This document shows, in pieces, positions 24,664 through 34,815 of a stretch of DNA of 64,000 nt. Under the pieces are notes generated by a model that had not been told where the DNA came from, did not search any database, and worked only from the letters and a program-made list of their open reading frames with translations. The stretch comes from Tribonema minus. Taxonomy: Eukaryota > Sar > Xanthophyceae > Tribonematales > Tribonemataceae. The number at the start of each line of letters is the position of its first letter. Within the stretch, counting starts at the first letter, position 1. The position numbers and the translations under genes are program-made. The stretch covers positions 1,013,547 through 1,077,546 of the forward strand of contig JAFCMP010000246.1 in NCBI GenBank assembly GCA_017506865.1, written 5' to 3'.

Positions 24664-25450
24664 CGTGGCTCTGCAGGTTTGTTCGAGCCTGCGCCTAGAA
24701 GCAGGACCAGGGACGGAGACGATGCCCTTGAGACCGAACGGCGGCGGCGGCAGCGGTGGCGGGGGGGTGGAGACCAAAGCTGTGGCGCCGATGCTGCGCG
24801 CTGCGTGCTGCGCGCGTGGCGCGAGGCTGCCGCGGCAGCGGCCGCGGCGTGCAGCCTTTGTGTACTGCCGTTTGCAGGTGTGGCTGCTTCACCGCAATAA
24901 TCTTTCTGTTGAAGGGGAGCCATTGTTGTATATTCGTTTGAGTGTTTTTACGTGGGGCAACTTTGAGTTTCTTGCAGTGGCTGCGCAGTGTCGTTGTTGC
25001 TTGCAGATGCGGAAGTGGCGTGCTCGCTGGTGCCCAATTATTTCCTGTGCCGCACGATCAAGCTGCTTACCGCGCCTGAGCACACGCAACCGTCCCACAG
25101 TCTTGGCTGATGAGCCCAGGTCTGCCAGCCACGACCTGCTTGCAGGCTTTGATAAGAGCAATGCAAGCTCATGAGGGCTTTTGTGACCTTAACCCTAAGT
25201 TACAACACATCTACTTCAACTGGAGACGTGCCTGGCAGCTGATTGCGCTGCTTATGCGCTGCAGTATTCGGATCGCTAGCACGCGATCATTCCAAGCTTG
25301 CGCTGTTGCGCTGCGCCGTTGTCTGCAAACGGTGCGTCAGCAGCTATTCTGCTCGTCTTTGCAGCAATGTTGTCATCCCCAAGCTGCCGGCTCCCCCTGT
25401 GCGTGGCTGTTGGCGCGCTCAACCCGCTGGGTAATGAGTCATTCTAGATG
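24330..25450 (+). other. GC-rich, Ala/Arg/Gln-rich coding-like region, no reliable gene model
   Basis: This stretch is markedly more GC-rich than its surroundings and is open in several frames for long distances, largely because of CGG, GCG and CAG repeats. The most protein-like reading has helical Ala/Arg segments such as RCVLRAWREAAAAA and, further on, ALRRCLQTVRQQLF. Similar helical segments recur near 25920-25990, 28300-28400 and 29680-29840 on the same strand, so a decayed or heavily split gene with Ala-rich helices is possible. Frames shift repeatedly and I could not fix exon borders. Low-complexity composition alone could also explain the open frames. Confidence 0.3.
24615..24662. repeat. 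(CAG)n trinucleotide tract
   Basis: About 16 uninterrupted AGC/CAG units. It would read as poly-Gln, poly-Ala or poly-Ser depending on the frame on +, and poly-Cys, poly-Leu or poly-Ala on -. It lies in the GC-rich region, and its length is likely to vary between strains. Confidence 0.9.
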
Positions 25451-25869
25451 AAACACGCCAGGATTGCGAGTCTGACGAAAGAGGAACATGCAAAAGAGGG
25501 TGTGGGTAAGGGTTAGGGTGCGCGCGCGAGCTCCGGCATGCATGCCGCCGCGACCCCTAAAGGCCAGCATTGAATCAGCCTCAGCGCCAAATCAAGTGGC
25601 GTTTGGTGCGTCATCTCTACGTATACTGTACCCCGCACCCAATTCGCAAAAAATCGCTGTACACCTCAGTTGAGGACCGCTGCGGCACCAGACTCTCACC
25701 GCCGGCAGCGCGAGGCCCTGCAAACATTGCGGTACCCAGCACTGAGCACTGAGCACGCGAGAGGCTACGCGCCAGCAGCACAGCGGCGCCAACAGCACAG
25801 CGTCGCGCCGCACTGACGCCGCGCCCACCCACCATCGCGCAATCTGGCCCTCGCCCCCCCCACTTGTTG

Positions 25870-25900
25870 AACCCTAACCCTCACCCTAACTCTAACCCTC
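25870..25900. repeat. Degenerate interstitial CCCTAA repeat
   Basis: Four CCCTAA-like units with single-base variants (CCCTCA, CTCTAA). It resembles an old telomeric fragment. Confidence 0.7.
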
Positions 25901-26082
25901 AAGCACGACAAACAGGTCTTCCGCCGCGGCGGCGCGCGTCGCTCTTGCGGCACGGGAGGCGCAGGCCGCCCTGGTCAGTGCTCAGTCAGAGTTTTGTCCA
26001 AATACACACCTTTTGGAATCCGCCTGGCAGTTGACAAGCGCCAGGCACAGCGTTGCATTATGGGCTTGTTCTGAGCGTAGCC

Positions 26083-26155
26083 TGTATGTAGTGATGTGCA
26101 TCTTGTCTGGTTTGCAGTGACCGTTACAACAGTCACGCAACCGACGCCACCATGC
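26083..26155 (+). repeat. Duplicated segment, copy 2 (first copy at 24258-24335)
   Basis: Partner of the segment at 24258. It shares TCTGGTTTGCAGTGACCGTT and the following GCCACCATGC stretch with scattered substitutions. It lies 220 bp upstream of LINE copy A. Confidence 0.6.
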
Positions 26156-26374
26156 TTGTTTTACATCATGTTGGTGGCGATGACGGACATTATTAATGTC
26201 CGCGGTGCGGTGGTGGAGGCTGTCAGTGGGGTGCGCAGGCTGTCGAGCGCTGTTACAGTAACGGCACCGATGCGTGCGTCGATTTAGGGTGGGGCGTGAG
26301 CTTTGGGTTAGGCTAGGTTCGAGGTCAGCTGCAAGCATGCACCACCTTGACGGAGGCCATCAACTTGTACATAG

Positions 26375-27310
26375 TCTCGGCTGGTGCCGTGGGCAAGCCG
26401 ACGCAGGCTACACTTATTGGTGACTCGCGTGACACCAGCCGCCGCCGCCAACAGGCTAGCGCGCGGGTCCTGGCGCAGCTGCGCAGCCAGCGTGCGTCCG
26501 GGGCAATGGCGTGGATGAGCGTGCCACCCGTTGCCAATGACCGCCCGGGTGCGGCGCCCATGTCCAGTATGGCAGCAGCCACGATGATTTTGGTTGCGAT
26601 ATTTATAGACGGGTGGGGCATACAGGGCGAGGTGTGCCCATGGCGGTGCAGTGACGTGAGCCCCACCTCCACGCATGCGATCAGCTGCCCCAGCCAGCAC
26701 ATACGGGGGCACAACGCGACACACACTGCCCAAAAGCGGTGCCTACAGCGCATCTTGAGACAGCACCAGGTCTCTATTGTCCGCAATGAGGACGCTAGCG
26801 TCTTCAAGGTACCGGGGTATCGGGCGGACACAGTCATTGACCCAGGGTGTCTGCACTTTAGCATTGCATACCGTAACAAGGGAATAGTGCTAGACACAAG
26901 TGTGCGCGCGCCCACAGCGAGCTCGTACCTGACAGGCAAAACAAATGCCTCGAACACGGACGGCTATGCTGCTGGGGTGGGGGAGGACACGAAGGTCAAG
27001 CACCACACCGGCACCTTGACGTCATCTTGGGCTTTTGTGCCATTCGTGCAGGAGTCGTACGGACGGCTGGGCAAGCAGACAAGCCTTTTTGTTAAGGAGT
27101 TGGCAATGCACTCCAGCACTGTGCTCAGGGGGGGGGAAGGCAGATGTGTTACGCAAGGCCGGGTTAGCTAAGCGTCAGATCCACATTGAGCTGAGCATAT
27201 CGCTGGCGCGGGAGTTGGCGGAGCGCATCATGGCATACACACGTGGAGCGCGAATGCTGGGCTGTGTTTCGGCGCCGGTATCCAAACTCCTAGGGCACAG
27301 CGCAGACTAG
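26375..27310 (+). pseudogene. C-terminal CCHC plus restriction-like-endonuclease region of a LINE ORF2
   Basis: The frame opens at the truncation point without its own ATG. It first shows a helical segment (VLAQLRSQRASGAMAWMSVPP) typical of the region after reverse transcriptase. A Cys-His motif C-x3-C-x8-H-x3-C (CPWRCSDVSP, then THAISC) follows at about nt 26638-26690, like the knuckle of R2/R4/NeSL-type elements. Then comes GHNATH and a nuclease-like core, YRADTVID and later GIVLDTSV, fitting the spaced-Asp pattern of restriction-like endonucleases. The usual ending FVPFVQESYGRLG is followed by a helical tail. The frame breaks near 27110: copy A reads CTCCAGC where copy B reads CTCAGC, so copy A carries one extra base. 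The true C-terminus continues in another frame to the stop at 27308-27310. The reverse transcriptase itself is absent. Confidence 0.6.
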
Positions 27311-27388
27311 GCTGCTGCGTTGACGCAAGCTTTTCGATTGCATAGGCAACCCGGCCTCCCTTGGGCCCTTATAAATACAAGTCCATAC
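26375..27388 (+). mobile_element. 5'-truncated non-LTR retrotransposon (RLE type), copy A
   Basis: This 1014-bp insert is flanked by an exact 8-bp direct repeat, GTACATAG, at 26367-26374 and 27389-27396. It shares its 3' end (through TTATAAATACAAGTCCATAC) with copies B (31810-32157) and C (34129-34275), which begin at different 5' points. Common 3' ends with variable 5' truncation are the hallmark of target-primed reverse transcription. It carries the last part of an ORF2-type protein (separate entry) and roughly 80 bp of 3' UTR. No poly-A tail is present, as in several R2-like elements. Confidence 0.72.
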
Positions 27389-27775
27389 GTACATAGTACT
27401 GCTGGTCTCACAGCACAGCGCGACACCATACACGCAGACAGAGACTGGTGGCACTGCAGTGCCACAGTGTGTGCGACGCGCGCGCTGAGCTGTTGTCCGC
27501 GTCGGGGCACCCGTTCAGGGTAAGAATCAGGGTTAAGCTTTAAGCTCATGCGCGGGGGCGCGCACGAGGTCCTTCACGAGGGTGTGACAACAACGCCGCA
27601 AGCGCATCGCTGCCCTAGGCACACCGCACGGTGGCTCTTATGCAATGTCCACGTGCGGTTCGCATGCTGCAGCCACGGCCCTTTTGTGTGGCTGCTCTGT
27701 GCACGAAGCCTGAGGTTGTGCCTCTCGTGCGCCGGCTGCACCTGCCTTGCGCTCCCTCGGCGGCGCCGGACACCC

Positions 27776-27821
27776 ACAAGCGCAGCACTACGCACTCCAC
27801 AAGCGCAGCACTACGCACTTC
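27776..27821. repeat. 23-bp tandem duplication
   Basis: Two units containing ACAAGCGCAGCACTACGCAC in direct succession. A minor replication-slippage feature. Confidence 0.75.
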
Positions 27822-30294
27822 TTTGGAAAAAGGTTTTGACATGAAATGAAATACTACTCATGCGCGGCGCTGCGCGCAGGCACAGGCAGCGACACCAAGC
27901 CGCCTTGTAGTAAGTGTCCTGTTCAGCCACGGAGACTCAGTGTAGAAACCGTGACAGAACCTGGCCCTTCACCACAGCAGCGCGTGTAAGGAAACTCGTA
28001 TCATACCCAGCAGCAGCGCTTGACGGTGCTGATTGACGCCCCCGTCCCCCTCTTGCCACGCGGCCGTCATACGACGAAAAGAACAAGCGAGAAGGGAAAA
28101 CAGCGGAGCAACAGTGGCACGCAGATGCATCAGCGTGACCAAACAAGTTATTCTGAAAGCACGCACCGGTTGCCGCAACCTGAGCGTGCGAGTGAGAGAC
28201 TTGCAGTACACGCCCCCCACCAGCAGCGGCGATCAACAGTGCTGACGCCCCCTCCCCCCCCCGTACGGCCCTCAGGCGGAGCGCCGGAGCTACGCAGCGG
28301 CCGCGACGTAGCACAACGCGTGCGACAGCTGCGCCGCGTGCTTGCGGTGTGGCGCGCCAGCGCAGTTCAGGTCAGCGGAGCACGCTCAGCTTTGATTGAG
28401 CAATTCTTCAGACTGGGGTTGCGGTGCACGTTCGGCTTTGATCGGGCAACTTCTCACTGCAGGTGGCGCTTTCGGTGCGCAGCGCTGGTGGTGGCGGCAG
28501 TGGCGGCCGGGGGCTGACGCGTTGCACAGGATTGATGGTCGTCCTGCAACGCGTGCTACCACTAGCATTCCCTTCTTGTTCCGCGAGTTCGGCCGCTCAA
28601 GGCAGGCGAACATCACTCCCCCACCCTGCTCTCGCGGTCGCAGCGGCTTTCAGCATATACCTCATTTGCACAACACCTTCGCAGCGACTCACGCTACCAC
28701 CTCGTGATGCTCTCAAACATCACACCCCTCACCCCGCGGCGCCCTCGCAGCTGCGCGAGGAGTGCGCAGAGGCAGCACACAAGGGCCGCCACGAATGCAC
28801 TGCAGCGACACCATCAGCTGCGCATCAACCTCACATCACCCTCTGTGGACAAGCCTCGTCACAGCGGTTCTTGACAATCTTGCAATACCGAGAGGGAGCT
28901 CACCCCACAGTTCCGGCCCTCCCCCCCCCCCTTGCAGCTGCACCACAAGCGCACGGAGGCTGCACACGAGGCCGCTGCAGGGCTCTCGTGGCGGCGGCGG
29001 TGAGCGCGGTCGGCGAGCGCGCTGCTGCCGCTGTCGCACCGCCTAAGCAAGCGACGCATGGTGCCAGCGCTCATCTCAGCGGACGCAGCAGCGGCGGCGC
29101 GCCCGCCAGTGCCTGCGGTGAGTGGCGATGAGAGGGGGCGGGGGGTGCTGATGCCAGCAGCAGCGTGTGATGTGCATCTTGCGCGTTTGACTCATTTGAC
29201 TACTATACACGACTGAAGGTTGCGGCACCTAGGGCTGCGTTGAGCACTGTGATCAGCAGACATTCAGGCGCAGCAGCACAGTGCGTCATGCCGAAGTTGG
29301 CGGCTGCTGACTCTGTGACTTTCCGCCTCGCCCCAAGAAGACTTCATTGAAGCGTGCTGTGTGGCATGGAAATCGCTTCGCATTATCGCCCAAGCAGCGT
29401 CGTGCCGCGTGCGTGTTTGAGCACGTCAGCGCCGCGGTGGGAAATTGGCCCGGGGCTCCGTTTATGCTGTTCCAGAGTGATGTGCCAGTGGCAATGGCAG
29501 CAGTGCGCAGCACAATGATGATGATGGTTGCTGGCACGTGCTCTGCGTTTTACCGCAGAACATACTTCAAGTATGAAGTGCATATGCAACAGCGGCCTAA
29601 ACACTCGTACGCAGCATTGTCATGACGACTGGCCCTTGCTGCTTGTGCCGTTGCTGCGTGCATGCGCCCCCCTCGCACCAGGCGCCAGTGGCGCCGCGGC
29701 TGCGGCAGCAGCGGCGGCGGCAGCGGCGGCGGTGCGGCGCTCCGCCGAGGAGCGCAAGCGCGTGCAACTGGAGCGCGCCGAGACGCAGCACAAGCGGCAG
29801 GTGCGCGTTGCACGAGGAGAGACGCCAGATGCTGCCGTTTAAACACATTTGAACTGATGTACCAAACTGAGTCCTCAGAGAGAAGTATTTTTAGGTGCTT
29901 AGACACAGTCTTGACAGAATTCGACCAAAGGCCACTGTGACATTCCCGAGTAAGTTTTGGCAGTCATCTTAACCGACACTGCTTTTGCCCTAGCTCATCA
30001 TTACTTCGTGCCTCGTAGGCGTCGCGTGCACCTCAACTTCCAATCAGCAGCCTCTGTTTGCAACCTTTGGTACACGTCAGGTCCCCCGAACCTGATTAGC
30101 GATTTAGCTGGCCTTTCATTGCCCTCATTTGTTTTCAAGATTTGAGCACAAGTAATCGGCCACGTCAACTTGTTGAACACAAAAAAGGCGACTTGCTCGT
30201 GTTCGCTCCCCCATGTTCGCTGGGCGGTCCCGTTTAAGACTGGGTCTTACTGCTTCAAAATTCTATGTGGAGTACTTCAAGATCTATCTCTCAA

Positions 30295-30515
30295 TCTTGT
30301 ACCGTAAATGCCCCAGTAAACGCCCCCCCGGGAGTGCGGATCTGGACCTTTGCACGCACGCCCATGGGCGTTTACACAGGGGAGGGGCCTGTACACGGGG
30401 GGGGGGCGGCTTCGCTGCTTCATTTGGAATTGCTAGCTTCAAGGGGGCGTTCACAAGAGGGGGGGGGGGCCAGGGTTTACTAGGGTCCGGAGGGGCGTTT
30501 ACAAGGTGCGGCAAA
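30295..30515. repeat. G-rich repeat cluster with inverted ends
   Basis: GGGGCGTTTACA-like motifs recur at about 30364, 30447 and 30492, with weaker relatives near 30756 and 30838. The left edge has the complementary form (GTAAACGCCCCCCC), so the block can fold back on itself. It resembles degenerate non-autonomous repeats known from many algal and invertebrate genomes. The family is not identified. Confidence 0.45.
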
Positions 30516-31809
30516 AAGTAGTGGGGTGGCGATAGCGGATGTCTCTGATGACAGCAATGGCGGTGCTGCTGTAGCTATGACAGCTCTTGCAAGCGAGCAT
30601 TGTGGCCTGTGTGACCATCCATTGACAGCAGAGAACTCAGAACGATAATGAGTTGAAGTTTGGCTTCAAATTGGCTTAATTGAATGCTTTTTCCAGCTGT
30701 TTTTGCAAGGCCCCGTGCCACTCTACATCCATTATGATAATGGTTATGGTTGCAAGGGGGCGTTTTGAACGGGGGAGTGGGCGTTGTTGCCCAATTTGCC
30801 CTAGGGCTGGCAGCAGTCGCCAGTGGCACGCCCATGGACGTTTGCGAGGGGGATGGGCCTATACAGGAGCCCTGAGGGGAGGGGGCGTACTACTCGGGCA
30901 TTCATGGTACTTGTGTACCATTTTATAAAAAAAAAAAGAGAAAGCCTTAGGAAAGTGGCACACATTTATTCACCCTCCTGAAGCCATTTGTTGGACTGAC
31001 CAAACAGACAAATGTGGGACACGGCACCTTGAGACTTGACTGCTCACAAAACACGTGTGATTTACACTAATGCGCAATGGCAGGCACCTGGCACAGGCGC
31101 CACTGACAGCAGGCCCTCAGGGGCAATAAGGAGGCCCTGGGGTGAACAATTATTATAGACTCTCGGAGACACACGCATTTGCACCACCTTCAAGTTGACT
31201 GCGCATGCGTTGTAACCATTGTATTGACGATGTTTTCCAGCGTGGTGGAGGTCCACAACTTGAAGTGCCTCTGTTACAGTAGATGTTCTGTGCTCATTTA
31301 AGGCCTTTTTCGTGGGCCAAAGACACTGAGTCTTTGTGCCAATTCACTGTATTCCCAAAGTTGCCCCATGGTACTGCTGTTCCTGCCAGTGGACCAGTTC
31401 TGTTGCCGCTGGACCGTGACACCTCTACACAATATGCATCACACAGCTGCCCTTGTGCTGCAAGAATTTCAGAATCGAAACACACTGCAACGGCGTTGTT
31501 GCTACTAGTAGTACTGATATGTGACCACATCAGGCCAATCTGAAAGCAGACACCTCACTGGCAGGCGGCCTGTACCAGTTGTAATGGGACCGAATGCCCA
31601 AATCATGATGCCAGTGCTGCTGAATGTTGCTGCGAACTTCATTGAACACGCCACTGCTCAGCGGCTTCAAGTTCAATACCACTCAGTTAGGCTGCTGCAG
31701 CAGCCTGAGATGGTCCACATTTCTACATGACAGATTACATTAAATTTTTCCTGGAGTACGGAAGCCTCTGAGTCACTCAGAGCAGTTTGGTACTACTAGT
31801 AGTACGGTA

Positions 31810-32157
31810 AAGCAAGCAGACAACATGAAGCCTTTTTGTCAAGGAGTTGGCAATGCACTCAGCACTGTGCTCAGGGGAGGGGAAGGCAGATGTGTTACGC
31901 AAGGCCGGGTTAGCTAAGCGTCAGATCCTCATTGAGCTGAGCATACTATAATAGTATCGCTGGCGCGGGAGTTAGCGGAGCGCGTCATCATGATGGCGTA
32001 CGCACGTGCAGCGCGAATGCTGGGCTCAGCCTGTGTTGCAGTGCCGGTATCCAAGCTCCTAGGGCACAGCGCAGACTAGGCTGCTGCGTTGACGCAAGCT
32101 TTTCGATTGCATAGGCAACCCGGCCTCCCTTGGGCCTTTATAAATACTAGTCCATAC
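31810..32157 (+). mobile_element. 5'-truncated non-LTR retrotransposon, copy B
   Basis: Flanked by GTACGGTA at 31802-31809 and 32158-32165. The body matches copy A from about 27080 to 27388, including the ELA-helix coding region and the TTATAAATAC 3' end. It differs from A by having CTCAGC instead of CTCCAGC, which keeps the protein frame open longer. It also has an 11-bp palindromic insertion (ACTATAATAGT) near 31946 that copy A lacks. Confidence 0.7.
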
Positions 32158-32165
32158 GTACGGTA

Positions 32166-34120
32166 GAGCCCTAGGAGAACCGTTGACTGCAGTCGTCGCA
32201 GCGGGCCCCACTGGCAGCTTGAAGCGTCTGCTCGCATTCTTTAAACTTGAAGGGAGCTGAGGATTGCCAACTTGTCAAATTGTTTAAACTTCGACTAAAT
32301 GTAACATTCAATGTAATTCAAATTACCCTTTCATTGACAAGTTGATGTGACACACTGTGCTGTTTGAAAACGCACGCACGCACTGCACTGCATGGCATGC
32401 ACAAGTAAGTGCAGGCGCCGGACTCGGAGTATACCGTTACGGTAACGCCGTAACGCCTGGACTGACTCAGAGTATTACAGACACCGACGTCTGGGCGCGC
32501 AGGCGCACACAAGCGAGCAGGGATGGAGCATGACTCTACGACCTGAGCTAGCTTTCAAGGTTCAACTTGGCAATGCTATTTTATCTGCGAGCGAAGCTCG
32601 CAGCAGGGCCCCTGGCCTTGCCGAGCAGAGCGAGAATCTAGGCCGCGCGCGTGTGCGCGTATGTGTCGGGGAAGGCGACCCAAAGTCTGTTTGTTTGTCT
32701 TCGACAAAAACTTTTCCTGGGAAATTTACTTTCGAGTTTTGACGCAAAACAAAGACTGTATGCCTGGGGCCAGGCTGAGCGCTAGCAGCTTCGCAGCCAT
32801 GGCGGCTAGCTCAGCAGAAGTTTCGCAGCCATGGCGGCTAGTGGCTCGGGCAGTCTCAAGTTTGTGTTCTGGATGCCAACCAGCACCGCAAGTTGGGCGC
32901 GTGAGCTCCTAACCGGTGACCCATGGTGGTGCCAGCAGTGACCCTCCTGCTCAGTCCTGCTCAGTCCTGTGCTGTATGACCATTCTATGAGCCGCTCCTG
33001 AACCGCAGGGCATGCTTGACAAATTGGTTGCAGGCCAGCTAAAAGGCGAGGGATGTGAGCTTCCCTGCTGATGGGAGCTTCACTGCACCTGCTCTCTTTA
33101 CCTATTAGTGCAAGACAGACAGCAGCGCTTGCAAAGCACCACCGACCAACTGCATGGCGACACACCTGAAGGCGGCTGCTACTGCAACGTTTAGCTGCAA
33201 CATGCTGCAAAGCTGGACAGCCAACTTGAAGGAGGAAAGGGCTCAGGAGCAGGGCTCTGTGGATATGGTCACTCACGGTGTACTGTGGTTGACGAGGTAG
33301 TGCGCTATCTTGGACGCAAGAAGCAACAGGGTAAGGATTAGGGAGACTCAAAGAGGTCATGCAGAGAGCACTGATGTAATTGAAGTGGACTTCGACCTCA
33401 GCATGTTATTCCTCTTCCAACTTACTAATTGGCAGCACAGTGACTGTGCATACAGTGCCACAGTCACTGTGTCCGGTCGGGCTTCATTGCGGAGCAACCG
33501 CCCCAGTGCCGCCACTGCAGTGCGCAGTTGCACTGCTGCTGTAAGTAGTGCACTGCAGTGCTATGCCTTCAGGCTGTCTCTGGCATAGCTGTATTATGAA
33601 ACAACTTGAAGCAGCACTGCCGCAGCACCAGGTGCAGCTCAAGCATGTGCAACTTGAATGCAAAATTTAATCTGGCTGGCTCAGGCTGGTGGGTTTGTAG
33701 TGTGACCGGGTGTTACCATCTCATGCGTCAGTGTATGGCAAACATAGTAATACCATGGACAAGTACTGTAGCTCAAGCAGAACATACGTGTAGTGCGGCA
33801 CTAGGCATTCTGTCAGTGAAAATCTACTGGACTGTTACGTTCTCTCATTAAATTGACAACTGGGTAAATTGAACACTTCATCCGTCAAGACTAAGTCAAA
33901 CTATAGTATAATACTATAGTACCTGTAATTGGTTGCTGCTGCATCACTTAATAACATGCAATAAAATCCACCAAGACTTCATTTTGTAACACACCAGTTT
34001 TAAAATCAGAGCAGGATTAACCGGAGGTTATGGGCCTGCACTGATCATGTCAGCTTCGCTCGCAGGCCCATAGGCTTTGCCTACAAGTATTATATGCCGG
34101 GCGACCCGGCAGCGCACAGT
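32166..34120. other. Non-coding stretch between LINE copies B and C
   Basis: No gene is supported. A 20-bp direct repeat, TTCGCAGCCATGGCGGCTAG, occurs at 32790-32809 and 32822-32841. A palindromic CAGTGACTGTG/CACAGTCACTGTG pair lies near 33440-33470. The longest open frame (32806-33360, - strand) has no recognisable features. Confidence 0.4.
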
Positions 34121-34128
34121 GTACTCAG

Positions 34129-34275
34129 TGTGGAGCGCGAATGCTGGGCTGTGTTGCGGCGCCGGTATCCAAACTCCTCGGGCACAGCGCAGACTAGGCT
34201 GCTGCGTTGACGCAAGCTTTTCGATTGCATAGGCAACCCGGCCTCCCTTGTGCCTTTATAAATACAAGTCCATAC
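34129..34275 (+). mobile_element. 5'-truncated non-LTR retrotransposon, copy C
   Basis: Only 147 bp of the 3' end, starting at the GAGCGCGAATGCTGGGC region of the family. Flanked by GTACTCAG at 34121-34128 and 34276-34283. It is nearly identical to copy A over its length, including the last codons and the TTTATAAATACAAGTCCATAC-type end. Confidence 0.72.
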
Positions 34276-34815
34276 GTACTCAGACTGAGTGCAACAGTCG
34301 CGGTCACGTCACAGACTGAGTGCGCCTCCCTGTCGCACGGTGCAATTGCACCTGGCAAATTAACAAGTCAACACAGCACAGCAGCAGCTTTGTAAACTGT
34401 AATTGCGTATATGTAATTGCACTGCGTATAATAACTGCGCCGCAGTGCGTATATCGCCTCGAAGTTATGCAACACCCACACCCTGCACTCAACTGCAGTG
34501 CAACAACCCGCAACTGTTACAGTCTCTGAGTCCTTTGAATGTTAGGCAACAAGTTGCGTAAAGTGACACTGTGCAGGGCAGTCAGCAGTCGGTCACAGTG
34601 GAAGTGCCGTGTTGCCATCAGGATGGCACGCGGCGCCCTTGGTCCCGCACGCACATGCTTCAAGATGGCATACGCGCACTTTCCTGGCACTTGCCTGGCA
34701 TAATGATGAAAAGGTGCCGGGGTGACTCCTGATCTCCGGCCGAGGAGTCATCTTGTTCTGAAGCAATTTCCTTATCAAGCTTCCGGGGTCTCTATGTCTT
34801 CAAAAGAGCTCTCAC

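Larger units (their letters stand above)
27397..31801. other. Gene-poor stretch between LINE copies A and B
   Basis: About 4.4 kb without a gene I can support. 27.9-29.9 kb is GC-rich, with Ala/Arg-rich open frames on +, for example LRRVLAVWRASAVQV near 28330 and AEERKRVQLERAETQHK near 29750. These resemble the 24.3-25.4 kb debris. 30.3-30.9 kb contains recurring G-rich motifs (separate entry). 31.0-31.8 kb looks non-coding. Confidence 0.35.

Noticed and set aside
24339..24923. - strand Ala/Pro-rich frame in the GC-rich block
   Set aside because: Open only because of CAG/CGG repeats; long homopolymer runs in every frame and no domain.
32806..33360. 184-codon - strand frame
   Set aside because: No domain, signal peptide or splice context, and it overlaps a 20-bp direct repeat in otherwise non-coding DNA.
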